In this document: piece after piece, positions 45,721 to 55,400 of the stretch
Layout: the number at the start of each line of letters is the position of its first letter
Position numbering within the stretch: position 1 is the first letter of the stretch
Made by a program: the position numbers and the translations under genes
Notes under the pieces: model-generated
What the model saw: the letters and a program-made list of their open reading frames with translations, nothing else
The model's database searches: none
What the model was told of the DNA's origin: nothing
Source of the DNA: CAZJHD01 sp964545855
Lineage (GTDB): Bacteria; Planctomycetota; UBA1135; JACQFD01
DNA: 64,000 bases
Assembly (NCBI GenBank): GCA_964545855.1
Contig: CAZJHD010000008.1
Span: 58,959 to 122,958 of the forward strand
Direction: 5' to 3'

Positions 45721-47244
45721 TCACCGGGTCTTGCGGAGGGCGCGGATCTGCTCGCGGAGGCGGAGGATGGCGGGGCTCGCCTCGCCGTTCGGCGAGTCGG
45801 GGACGAGGCCGGCGAGGTGCGGCTTGTGGCCGAGCTCCTTGGCGCGCGCGTAGCGCTCGAGGAGGGCGCGGTTCTGCTCCTCGATGCCGATCGGGAATCC
45901 CGCGAGGACGCGGAGCGCGGAGACCGACCGGGCTCCGTCGCTGTAGCGCACCTCGCAGGAGCCGTGGCCGCGGAACGAGTTCGCGAGACGCTCGGCGATG
46001 GCACGCTCGCGGTCGTTCGCGGGCGTGGGCAGACGGAGGATCGCGACCTCCGTGGGAGTGACTCCGAAGGCCTCGATCGCGCGGCCGCCGAGGTGGCACG
46101 TGGGCCCCGACCGCGTCCACAGGAAGCGGGCTGCCGCGTCGACGCCGTGGCGGTCGACGAGGTCGTAGAGACCGAAGCCCTCGCGTGTCGCGTCCTCGAC
46201 GAGGGCGCGGAGCTCCGCCGCGATGCAGGCCGCGTCGAGGCCGATGAGGACCATCGGCAACGAGGCGCCGGGCGGAAGGGCGGGCTGGGCTCGATCGGCG
46301 CGCGCGCGGAGCTGCGGCTCGAGCACGGCGCGCACCTTCTCGCCGAGGGCATCGGGGTCGGCGGCGCCGAGGCGCTGGCGCAGCGTCGCCATCACCTCGC
46401 CCTCCGTCGCGCCGTCGAGGAGGAGGACCGTCGTCGGCGGCGTGGGGGGCGCGATGCCATCGGGGATCGCCGGGCCGCGCAGCGCCGTGCGCACGCCCTC
46501 GATCCGCTCCTGGAACGCGGTGCCGTGGCGGGCCGCCTCGGCGAGAGCCTTCTCGATCTTCGGGAGGTGGTTCCCGAGGACCTCGAGGGCGGCCTCGGCG
46601 GCGAAGGCCGTGAGGGCCTCCTCGTAGGCGTCGCGGGCGCGCGCCGAGAGCTTCGCCACCGCGTTGCGCCAGGTGCGGTCGGGGAGCGCGTCGCGACGGT
46701 CGGTGAGCTCCCCGAGGCACTGGACGAGCCGGCCGAAGCGACGCAGCGCGTCGCGGTCGACGGCGCACTCCGCCTCGGAGGCGCGGTGCGTCCGCACCTG
46801 GGCCACGACCTCGGCGATGCGGCGGGGCTGCGTGCCGAAGGCTTGCTCGAGGAACGCGCGGAGGATCGCCATCCCGGCCGCCGCCACTTCCTCGGCGGCC
46901 GCCGTCGCCTTGCGGCGGATCGAGGGCTCGTGACCCGCGGCCAGCGACGCGAGGGTGTCGCGGCGAGCGCGCAGCGCCGCCGGGTCGGTGCCCGGGGGGG
47001 CGAGCTCGGGAATCCCGCTCACGCGATCGCGGACGGCGCTCGCGGCGTGGCGCGGCGAGAGGTTCGTGAGGGCGCTCGCGACGGAACGCGCCGGCGGATC
47101 CCGGTGGAGCCGTTCGTCGAGGGCGTCGAGAACGCCGAGGCACGAGGCGTCGACGCCGCCGGAGCCGATCTCGGTCTCGGCGAAGTTGAGCGAGCCGCGG
47201 ACGAATCGCTCGTTGGGGGTGTTCCAGAAGGGGAGGGTGCTCAT
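45721..47244 (-). CDS. large helical hypothetical protein, partner of tubulin-like GTPase
   Basis: A 507-residue soluble protein starting at ATG 47244. Mainly Ala/Arg/Glu-rich helices; an alpha/beta stretch in the middle includes TTVLLLDGATEGEVMATL and LPMVLIGLDAACIAAELRALVED. The end LRLREQIRALRKTR is coiled-coil-like. No family is recognised. It ends 5 bp before the tubulin-like gene. Its position suggests an adaptor or second GTPase-complex subunit. Confidence 0.72.
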   Translation of the reverse strand: MSTLPFWNTPNERFVRGSLNFAETEIGSGGVDASCLGVLDALDERLHRDPPARSVASALTNLSPRHAASAVRDRVSGIPELAPPGTDPAALRARRDTLASLAAGHEPSIRRKATAAAEEVAAAGMAILRAFLEQAFGTQPRRIAEVVAQVRTHRASEAECAVDRDALRRFGRLVQCLGELTDRRDALPDRTWRNAVAKLSARARDAYEEALTAFAAEAALEVLGNHLPKIEKALAEAARHGTAFQERIEGVRTALRGPAIPDGIAPPTPPTTVLLLDGATEGEVMATLRQRLGAADPDALGEKVRAVLEPQLRARADRAQPALPPGASLPMVLIGLDAACIAAELRALVEDATREGFGLYDLVDRHGVDAAARFLWTRSGPTCHLGGRAIEAFGVTPTEVAILRLPTPANDRERAIAERLANSFRGHGSCEVRYSDGARSVSALRVLAGFPIGIEEQNRALLERYARAKELGHKPHLAGLVPDSPNGEASPAILRLREQIRALRKTR

Positions 47245-47275
47245 GGCTCTCGTTCGGTGAGGAGGATTGTGGGCT

Positions 47276-47914
47276 CTACTTCGAGGACGGGATCGCGGGC
47301 GGCGGCGCGGGACGCGCGGGTGCCGAGGCGGGGGGCGAGGCGGGGAGCGACGGCGCCGGTGCGGCGGACGGTGCGGCGGAGGGCCGCAGCGGCGGCGCCG
47401 TGCGGGGCGTGCCCGTCGCGGCCGGAGCGGGTCGGCCGGGGCCGATCGTCGGAACGGCGGCGTGGCTCGAAGGCGCCGTGCGGCCGGCCTCGAAGCCGTA
47501 GAGCACGAGAGAGAGAGCGATTGTCCCGACGACGACGGACGTGAACGTCGCGACCCACGGCACCGCCAGGCGGCGGTTCACTTCGGCGATGCGCTCGTCG
47601 GCCTCGGCGCGCTTCCAGCGGCGCAGCTCGTCGTCGGCCCATCGCCAGCTGCGGTCGCTGCCGGCGGACGGAGGAAGGAGCTTCGCGCGCTCCTCCTGGA
47701 GCGTGGCGATGCGCGACTCCACCGCATCGCCCGACACGATGCGGTCGACGAACTCCTGGTCGAGGGCGAGGTCGCGCTCGCGGATCGAGCGCTCCGTCTC
47801 GTCGATCTCCTGACGGGCGCGCGCCTGGAGCGTGCGCTGGCGCGTTCGGAAGCCCAGGTGGACCAGAAGGGCGGCGGCGACTCCCGCCACGATGGTGAGG
47901 GCGATCGGGATCAT
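47276..47914 (-). CDS. membrane protein with coiled coil and Pro/Ala-rich tail
   Basis: A 212-residue protein. N-terminal transmembrane helix (IPIALTIVAGVAAALLVHLGF), a charged coiled-coil segment (about 25-115, RARQEIDETERSIRERDLALDQEF), a second transmembrane helix (ATFTSVVVGTIALSLVLYGF) and a 70-residue Pro/Ala/Ser tail. The cytosolic loop would be the coiled coil. It could recruit the tubulin-like GTPase to the membrane. Ends 31 bp before the 507-residue gene. Confidence 0.72.
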   Translation of the reverse strand: MIPIALTIVAGVAAALLVHLGFRTRQRTLQARARQEIDETERSIRERDLALDQEFVDRIVSGDAVESRIATLQEERAKLLPPSAGSDRSWRWADDELRRWKRAEADERIAEVNRRLAVPWVATFTSVVVGTIALSLVLYGFEAGRTAPSSHAAVPTIGPGRPAPAATGTPRTAPPLRPSAAPSAAPAPSLPASPPASAPARPAPPPAIPSSK

Positions 47915-47968
47915 GGGTTCCTTCGTGAGAGACTCGGAACGAAGCGAGACGACTCGGGAGACGGGAGG

Positions 47969-47996
47969 CCTCCGCCGCCGCGCGCAGCGGCGGAGG
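47969..47996 (-). terminator. 10-bp perfect hairpin
   Basis: CCTCCGCCGC and GCGGCGGAGG around CGCGCGCA, just after the stop of the 48020-48319 frame and about 55 bp before the ATG at 47914. It could terminate the small gene or attenuate the operon. Confidence 0.5.
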
Positions 47997-48019
47997 GACG
48001 AACGACTTCTCGGGGTCGA

Positions 48020-48319
48020 TCAGCCCTGCGAGGGCTGGACGACCTTGGAAGCCGGGACGACGCTCGACCTGTCGAAGCCGGTGCTCGGCGGCAGGTCGGT
48101 TCCGATGGCGGGCCCCGCGGCGACGGGCCTCGGCTCCCGCACCCGGCCGCAGCGGCAGTGACGCGCGCGCGTCCGGGCATGCCACATCAACGGACAGGGG
48201 CTCGCGCGCTGCGCGATCACGACGGGGCCGCGGAGCAGCGAGACGGTGGCGCCGGCGAAGGCGTCGACGAACGCCGCGAGGCGGCGGCAAACGAAATGGG
48301 GGACTCGATCCTTTCTCAC
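48020..48319 (-). CDS. small Cys/Arg-rich hypothetical protein
   Basis: A 99-residue frame with GTG start 48319, preceded by AGGAGAG 8 bp upstream. Sequence features are RKDRVPHFVCRRLAAFVDAFAGATVSLLRGP, then a His/Cys-rich stretch CPLMWHARTRARHCRCGRV that could bind metal, and a Pro/Ser tail. No family is recognised. It is the possible leader gene of the tubulin-like/VWA cluster, separated by a hairpin. Confidence 0.42.
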   Translation of the reverse strand: MRKDRVPHFVCRRLAAFVDAFAGATVSLLRGPVVIAQRASPCPLMWHARTRARHCRCGRVREPRPVAAGPAIGTDLPPSTGFDRSSVVPASKVVQPSQG

Positions 48320-48593
48320 GGGGAGACTCTCCTGCTCGCTTCCCGGCGAGCGCACGGAAGAGAATCGCGATGACCCGATGCGGCAACGAAAAAATTTCAT
48401 GCGGAGCGAAGTCGCGCAGCGCTCGATGCCGCGCTCGTCCTCTCTCTCGCGCGCACGCGCGGCGATCGGTGCGGCGAATCGTGCCGCACTCCGCGCTCCC
48501 CTCCCTACCCGCCCCCCGTCTCGCCCGAGATCAGCGCAGCGTCCTGGCGCGCGCTGCATGCATCCTTCACCGTTCCCCGAAACGAGCCCTGCC

Positions 48594-49067
48594 ATGCACA
48601 AGAGCCCGAGCCATCTCCCCGCCAAGTCCCGCACGCGGATCGCCGAGGTGTTGAACGCGACCCTCGCCGACGGCCTCGACCTGCACGGTCAGATCAAGGT
48701 CGCCCACTGGAACATCAAGGGGCCGCAGTTCGCGGCGCTCCACCCGCTGTTCGAGACCTTCGCCGTGAGCCTCGCCGCCCACAACGACACCTTCGCGGAG
48801 CGCGCCGTCACGCTCGGCGCGAAGGCCTACGGCACGGCGCGCCACGTGGCGAAGACCTCCAAGCTGCCGGAGTACCCGCAGGAGACGACGCGCGACATGG
48901 AGCACGTGAAGCTCCTCGCCGACCGCATCGAGGCGTACCTCGGCGGCCTCCGCGAGGCGCGCGGCATCGCCGAGGACCACGAGGACACGGACACCGTCGA
49001 CCTCTACACGCAGGTGATCACGGAGTTCGAGAAGCACGCCTGGTTCCTGCGCGCGTCGCTGGAGTAG
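48594..49067 (+). CDS. dps: Dps-family ferritin-like protein
   Basis: A 157-residue protein (ATG 48594; an in-frame ATG at 48558 would add 12). The ferroxidase residues of Dps are present: H38 in VAHWNIKGP, H50 in AALHPLFE, E54 at the usual Asp site, and D65 and E69 in NDTFAERA. The basic N-terminal tail (KSPSHLPAKSR) fits DNA binding. It forms a dodecamer that oxidises and stores iron and protects DNA under stress. Convergent with the giant repeat-protein gene. Confidence 0.93.
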   Translation: MHKSPSHLPAKSRTRIAEVLNATLADGLDLHGQIKVAHWNIKGPQFAALHPLFETFAVSLAAHNDTFAERAVTLGAKAYGTARHVAKTSKLPEYPQETTRDMEHVKLLADRIEAYLGGLREARGIAEDHEDTDTVDLYTQVITEFEKHAWFLRASLE

Positions 49068-49087
49068 GGGAGCCGCTCCACTGCGCG

Positions 49088-52000
49088 CTACTTCTTCGTG
49101 GGAACGAGCTGCACCTCCACTGCCTGATCCGCCGCCGTGCCGACGGTGATCTCCGTGCGCGACGCCGTATACCTCGCGGCGGTGACCGTGAGACGCGCGG
49201 GGCCGGGGGGAACGACCAGCGGGTCCTCGCCAGCGGCGGTGCCGCCGGAGGAGCTCCGGGACGCGAGGTAGCGGCGTGCGTCGTCCTCCACGTGCACGCT
49301 CGCGAGCGCGACGACGGATCCGTCGGGCGCGCGCGCGACGATCCGCAGGCGGACGGCCGGCGGGACGCGGATCGTGACGCGCGTCTCCGATCCCGGCGTC
49401 GCGCGCAGCGTGTCGGAGTAGGCGAAGGGCCCTTCGCCCACGTTCGCGCGGGCGAAACAGGGTCCCTCCGGCACGCCCGCGACGCGCGCGATGCCCGAGC
49501 CGTCGGTCCGCGCGTGACGCGTGACGGATCTTCGGCCCTCGGCCAGCGACTGCACCATGGCGTACGTCTCGGAGACGGGCCTCCCGTCGGCGTCGAGGAC
49601 CTCGACCACCAGGACGCCGCCCTCGTCGAGCGCGAAGTCGCGCCGCGTCGACGCCGCATCGACGACGGCGACGGGGCCAGAATCCGTCGCCGCGAGCTTG
49701 CTGTCGGAGGCTTCACCGAAGGGGCTCCACTGCGGATCGACGGTGAGCACGTACTCGCCGGTCGCGAGCCCCGTCAGCTCGTAGTCGCCGCTCGCGGACG
49801 TGGAGCCTTGGCCGGAGCCGCTCGTGACGGAGCCCGGCTCGATCGCAGAGGTTCGTCGCGCTTGCACGCTGACTCCCGGCACGCCTTCGCCGTTCGATCG
49901 GCGCGTCACGCGGCCGTGGATGCGCCCTCCCTCGGGCAGCTCGACGTCGAGTCGGAGCTCCGGCTGGTCGGGGATCGTGATCTCGGCCTGGAATTGCGTC
50001 GCCGAGCCGCCGGGCGCGGCGATCCACGAATAGCCATGGAGGAGCGCCTTCCCCGGAGGCACGTGCTCGATCACGTACTCGCCGCTCTCGTCGAGGCTCG
50101 ACTGCAGGTCCCGGCGCGCGTTGCCGCCGGTGTCCTGGGCGTCGATCAGGAGGAGGGAGACCGACATGTCGCGCATCGCCACGCCGCCGCGCGTGACGCG
50201 CCCCCTCACGGTGCATCCTCCCGTCGGCGGCGGATCGAAGGAGACGCGCGCGACGGCGCCCTCGCGCACCTCGGCCTTGCCCTGGATCGCGCGCCGCTGC
50301 GCCGCGGCCCAGTCGCCGTCGGCGGCCTCGGGGGTCGCGTCGACCACCCAGCCTCCCGCGAAGGGCGCGCCGTCGGCAGCGCGCGCGACGCCCTCGAGGG
50401 CGCCGCCCGATGGGAGCGCGAGCGGCGGCACGTCCACGGTCGCACCCGCCTTCGGCTCGAGCGGCTTCGAGCGCGCCTCGCGTCGGCTCCGATGGGACGC
50501 CAGGACCTCCATGCGGCCCGCCGCGAGTCCGCGCAGCTCGTAGGTGCCGTCGGCGCGGGAGAGCGTCGAGTCGCGCTCTTCCGCGAATCGAATGCCCCAG
50601 CCGTCGTCGGGACGCAGTGCCTCCACGAGGGCGCCGCCGATGGGTTCGCCCGATGCGCGGTCGATCATCTTCCCGCGCAGGATCGCTCCCCGCACGAGAC
50701 GCGTCGTCTCGGCGCGGGCGATCTCCCCCGCGCGCACGACGACGCCCGTCTGGCGCGCCTCGGCGTAGCCGTCCGCGGCGACGCGCAGCTCGTAGGTGTC
50801 GGGCTCCAGCCCGAGCCGATCGAAGGCACCGTCCGCCGAGCGATGCGGGCGCTCGAGATCGGGCGGCACCCAGCCGCCCGAAGCGAGCTGGCGCGTCCGC
50901 GAGAGCGCCGTCGTCACGAAGCTCTCGATCGGCGCGCCGTCCGCGTCGTCGAGCACGACTCCCGTGATGCCCGTCGGCTCCGGCATGACGAGCGTGATGT
51001 CCTCGCCGTCCGGCGCGACGGGCGCCTTCTCGACGCTCGAGCGCTCCTCGAGGGACGCGTGCACGCGGTGCGGTCCCTCGACGAGGCCCGTCACGCGGAA
51101 GGCGCCGTCGGCGGAGGTGCGTGTCTCGCGGTGTGGGCCGGTCCGGCCGCCGCGCCGCTCCGCGGTTTCGTCCTCGGACCAGGGCGCGACGCGCACGAGC
51201 GCGCCCTCGACGGGGCGGTCTTCGGCGTCGACGACGCGGCCCGCGAGCGCGTGGCCCGGCACGAGCGTCCAGCGCGGGGTCGGGGTGCCCGCGGAGAGAG
51301 GGAGCTCGATGGGCGGCGGCGTCTCGCGCGGCACGGCTCCGTCGACGGCGATGCGCACGGCGTGCTTGCCGGCGAGGAGGCCGGCCCATCGCAGCCGCCC
51401 CCGTGCGTCCGAGCGCGCGATCCCGTAGCCGAGTCCGCTCGGAGGGAAGGGCGTTCGCGCGAGGCGGACGACGACGTCCGGGACTCCGCGGCCCGAGGCA
51501 TCGACCACCTCCGCTTCGAGCGGGATCTCGCGCGGAAGCCGCAGGACCAGCTCGACCGTCGTGCCCGCGCGGCTCGCGAGCGCGTGCGCCGTGGCGGGAG
51601 CGAATCCCTCGGCCACGGCGCCGACCTCGACCTGGAGGCTCGGGATGCTCGGGAACCGGAAGCGTCCCGCGGTGTCGGCCGTCGTCTCGCTCCGGCGCGT
51701 GAAGTGGGGGCGGCCCGGCGTCCAGGCCGTCCCTGGATCGGCGCGCAGGAAGCCGCCGCCGATCGGTCGCCCCGTCTCGTCCGTGAGGCGGCCCTCGACG
51801 ATCGTCGCCTCCTCGAGCAGGAGGACGAGCCCCGCCGCGACGGCGGGCGAGCTCAGGAGATGCCACTCGGGATGGGCGAGGGCGGCGCCCTCGCCCGTCA
51901 CCTCGAAGGAGAAGCGGATCGCCTTGCGCGGCACGCGCACCTGGAAGGAGCCGTCGGCGGCGGCGCGCGCCGTGTAGGTCGGCCGCCAGCCGCCGAGCTC

Positions 52001-52468
52001 GCGCACGCGGAGCTCCATCTCGCCGGTGAGCTTCAGGCTGCGCACCTCCTCCTCGCCGCCGAGGGCGCGCCAGAGCGCCGCGTAGTCGATCGCGTCGTCG
52101 CCCGTGCGCACGGCCACGATCGCGTCGCGCGGCGGCGCGCCCGCCGTCGCGACGACGAGGCGTCCGCGGACGATCTCCGTGTCGGCGAGGAGCGAGGCGT
52201 CGAGGGCGACCTCGCGCGCGGCGGATCCGTCGGTTTCGGCGGTGGCGACGACCGGTGCCTGCGCGCCCGCGCGACCGCTCCCGGGCGCATCGACCGACGC
52301 GGCCGGCGGCGCGCCGGCGGGGGAGGCTCCGCGCGATCCCTGGTCCGTCCCGCGCGTGCCCGTCGGGTCGAGCAGAAGGAAGACGCCGATTGCCACCGCG
52401 ACGAGCGCGGCGACGACGAGCAGGAGCGCGGTCTTCGAAGAGCCTCGGCGCAAGGGCGGCCTACTCAC
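49088..52468 (-). CDS. giant carboxypeptidase-regulatory-like repeat protein, paralogue A
   Basis: A 1126-residue protein, GTG start 52468 overlapping the upstream stop (GTGAGTAG). An N-terminal membrane anchor (TALLLVVAALVAVAIGVFLLL) and a Gly/Ala/Pro linker are followed by about nine CarboxypepD_reg/CnaB-type beta-sandwich units. These are recognised from G-x-V-x-D-x-x-G-x-P and TxxDGxFRVTGL..GPHRV patterns. It probably projects from the membrane; no enzyme domain is seen. The first 104 residues are virtually identical to those of paralogue B, because the DNA is identical there. Confidence 0.85.
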   Translation of the reverse strand: MSRPPLRRGSSKTALLLVVAALVAVAIGVFLLLDPTGTRGTDQGSRGASPAGAPPAASVDAPGSGRAGAQAPVVATAETDGSAAREVALDASLLADTEIVRGRLVVATAGAPPRDAIVAVRTGDDAIDYAALWRALGGEEEVRSLKLTGEMELRVRELGGWRPTYTARAAADGSFQVRVPRKAIRFSFEVTGEGAALAHPEWHLLSSPAVAAGLVLLLEEATIVEGRLTDETGRPIGGGFLRADPGTAWTPGRPHFTRRSETTADTAGRFRFPSIPSLQVEVGAVAEGFAPATAHALASRAGTTVELVLRLPREIPLEAEVVDASGRGVPDVVVRLARTPFPPSGLGYGIARSDARGRLRWAGLLAGKHAVRIAVDGAVPRETPPPIELPLSAGTPTPRWTLVPGHALAGRVVDAEDRPVEGALVRVAPWSEDETAERRGGRTGPHRETRTSADGAFRVTGLVEGPHRVHASLEERSSVEKAPVAPDGEDITLVMPEPTGITGVVLDDADGAPIESFVTTALSRTRQLASGGWVPPDLERPHRSADGAFDRLGLEPDTYELRVAADGYAEARQTGVVVRAGEIARAETTRLVRGAILRGKMIDRASGEPIGGALVEALRPDDGWGIRFAEERDSTLSRADGTYELRGLAAGRMEVLASHRSRREARSKPLEPKAGATVDVPPLALPSGGALEGVARAADGAPFAGGWVVDATPEAADGDWAAAQRRAIQGKAEVREGAVARVSFDPPPTGGCTVRGRVTRGGVAMRDMSVSLLLIDAQDTGGNARRDLQSSLDESGEYVIEHVPPGKALLHGYSWIAAPGGSATQFQAEITIPDQPELRLDVELPEGGRIHGRVTRRSNGEGVPGVSVQARRTSAIEPGSVTSGSGQGSTSASGDYELTGLATGEYVLTVDPQWSPFGEASDSKLAATDSGPVAVVDAASTRRDFALDEGGVLVVEVLDADGRPVSETYAMVQSLAEGRRSVTRHARTDGSGIARVAGVPEGPCFARANVGEGPFAYSDTLRATPGSETRVTIRVPPAVRLRIVARAPDGSVVALASVHVEDDARRYLASRSSSGGTAAGEDPLVVPPGPARLTVTAARYTASRTEITVGTAADQAVEVQLVPTKK
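52151..52462. repeat. 312-bp perfect direct repeat, copy 1
   Basis: By base-by-base comparison this segment, the 5' end of paralogue A, is identical to 55641-55952 (offset 3490). Identity stops abruptly on both sides, indicating recent duplication or gene conversion limited to the anchor/linker region. Confidence 0.93.
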
Positions 52469-55400
52469 CTTGCTTCTCGCTCTTCGACTCGACGGCGAGC
52501 TTCACCTCGACGATCTGCTCGGTGGACGCGCCCACCGTCACGGCGACCGTCGCCGCCGCGTAGCCCTTCGCGCGCACGGTGAGCGTGCCAGGGCCGAGGG
52601 GCGCGAGGAGCACGTCGGAGCCGCGGATTCCGAAGGCGACCTCCCGGCCCTGCGCGTCCCAAAGGTTCAGCTGCGGCGCGTCGACGATCGATCCGTCGGG
52701 CCCGCGCGCGACGATGCGAAGGCGAGTCACGGGCGGCATCCGGATCGTGACGCGGATCTCGGCGCCGGGCGTCGCGTCGAACGGGTCGGAGTCGCCGATC
52801 CGTCCGTCGACGCTCGCCCGCGCGACGCAAGAGCCGGCGGGAACGGCCGCGATCCGCGCGACACCCGAGCCGTCGGTACGAGCGGAGGGCACGTCGGGCG
52901 TCGGGCCGCCGGCCGTGGGCCGCACGGAGACGGTCGCGTCGGGAAGCGGGCGGCCGTCGGCATCGAGGACCTCGATCACCGCGATGGCGCCCTCGTCGAG
53001 CGCGACATCGGCGCGCACCGACGCGCCCTCTGCGACCGGGAGAGGTCCGACGCTCCGCGCCGCGAGCGACGACGGCTCGCGCGGGCCGAAGTGCTCCTCC
53101 TGCGGATCGACCGTGACGACGTAGGCGCCGGCACCGAGGCCCGTGATCTCGAAGTCTCCCTTCGCGTCGGTGAGGCCGGCTCCGGATCGAGCGGAGAGTC
53201 GATCGTCGCTCGGCGACGCCGTCGCGTGCGCGCGCACGCTCAGACCGGACAACCCCTCTCCGTTCGCGCGCCGCGTCACGCGTCCGTGAATGCGGCCGCT
53301 CCCCGCGAGATCCACGTCGAAGCGATGCTCGGCCGCGTCGGGGATCGTGAGCTCGACTCGGAAATCGGCGCCCGAGCCGCCGGCCAGGCCGGCGAACGGC
53401 GTCCCGATCAGGATCGCCGCGCCGGGGGAGACGTGCTCGATCCGGTACTCGCCGTCGTCGTCGAGAGGCGCGTGGAGATCGCGGCCCCCGCCCTCCTTCG
53501 CGAGCATGCGGAGCACGACCGCCGTGTCGCGCATCGGAGTTCCCGCACGCGTGACGCGGCCCCGGAGCGTGCATCCGATGGCCGGCGGCGGATCGAAGAG
53601 CACCGTCGCGATCGCTCCCTCGGCGACCTCGGCCGTGCCGCGGATCGTGCGCCGCATCGCGGCATCGCGGCCGTCGAGGTCGTGAGCGGGCATCGCCTCG
53701 ACGCGCCACGTGCCGGGAAGGCACCCCTCGAAGCGGAACGCGCCGTCGTCGCCCAACCGCGCGCCGCGAGCGCGGACGACACGGCGATCGTCCGGGTCGC
53801 GCGCCCGCTCGAGACGCGCGTTCACGAGGCCGCCGCGGTAGGGAACGCCGTCGGCTCCACGCGCGATGCCCTCGAGGCTTCCGCCCGACGCGAGCGAGAG
53901 CGGGGGAACCTCCAGGATCGTTCCCGGCCTCGCGTCGATGCCGCCGACGGAGTCCTCGCACCGGAGCGGATGGGACGCCACGACCTGATAGCTGCCGTCT
54001 TCGAGGCCGCCGAATTCGAAGGTGCCGTCGGCGTCCGTGACGACCGACTCGGTCCTCGTGGCGAAGAGGAGGCGGCCCGAGGCGTCGGCGGAGCGCGTCG
54101 CTTCCACAAGAGCGCCGCCGAAGGGCTCTCCCGATTCCTTGATGGTCACGCGCCCGCGGAGGATCGCTTCTCGAACGAGGCGAACCTCGACGCCGTGCGT
54201 GATCTCTCCCGGACGCACGACGACGCTCGACGCGCGCGCTTCGGTGTAGCCCTCGGCCGTGACGCGAAGCTCATAGGTGTCCGGCTCCAGTCCGAGGCGC
54301 GCGAAGGCGCCGGCCGGGTCGCGGTGGGGCCTCAGCAGCTTGCGCGGCACCCATCTGGAGTACTGGCGGCGATGCGCGAGCGAGAGAGAGGCCGTGACGA
54401 AGGACTCGATGGGCGCGCCGGTGGCGTCGTCGCGGACGACGCCCGCGATGCCCGTTGGTCCCGGAAGCTCGAGGAGAACGTCCTCGGCGTCCTGCGGGAC
54501 GGGAGCCTTCTCGACGCTCGACCGATCCTCGACCGACGCGCGCACGCGGTGCGGCCCCTCGCCGAGGCCGGTCAATCGGAACGCGCCGTCGGGGCCGGTG
54601 AGCGCCTCGCGGAAAGCGCCGGGCCGGAAGTCGCCGGACTTCTTCGGATTGGGATCGATCCAGATTCTCGCCTCGACGCGCGCCTCCTCGACGGGTCGGC
54701 CTTCGCCGTCGACGACGCGGCCCGCGAGCGCGTGGCCCGGCACGAGAGTCCAGCGCAGCGGCGGCGCGCCCGCGGGTCGCGGGAGTTCCACCTGCTCCGG
54801 CTGCTCGCGCGGCAGTGCGCCGTCGGCGAGGATCTGGACGCCGTAGCGCCCGGCGAGCAGGTTCGTCCATCGCAGGTGTCCGCCCGTGTCCGAGAACGCG
54901 GCGCCGCAGCCGAGCCTCGAGATCACGAAGAGGGGTTGCGAAGTGCCTCGAAGGCTCACGGCGACGCCTTCGACTCCGCGGCCCGACGCGTCGACGATCT
55001 GCGCCTCGAAGCGGATCTCGCGCGGAAGACGGAGTGTCACGTCGACCGTGGTCCCGGGCCGGCTCGCGACGGCGCGCACGGTCGCCGGAGCGAAGCCTTC
55101 CGCGACTGCCGCGACCTCGACTTCGAGGCCAGGGACGCCCGGGAAGCGGAAGCGGCCGTCGGCGTCGGCGGTGACTTCGCTGAGACGCGCGAAGTTGGGG
55201 CGTGTCGGTCCGAGGTCGACGCGTGGATCGATCCGCACGGATCCGCCGGCGATGGGGCGTCCCTCCTCGTCGGTCACGCGCCCCGTGATCGTCGTCGCCT
55301 CCTCGAGCAGGAGCACGAGGCCCTCCGCGACGGCGCGCGATCCGAGGCGATGCCACTCGGGGTGGAGGAGGGCTGCGCCTTCGGCCGTCACCTCGAAGGC

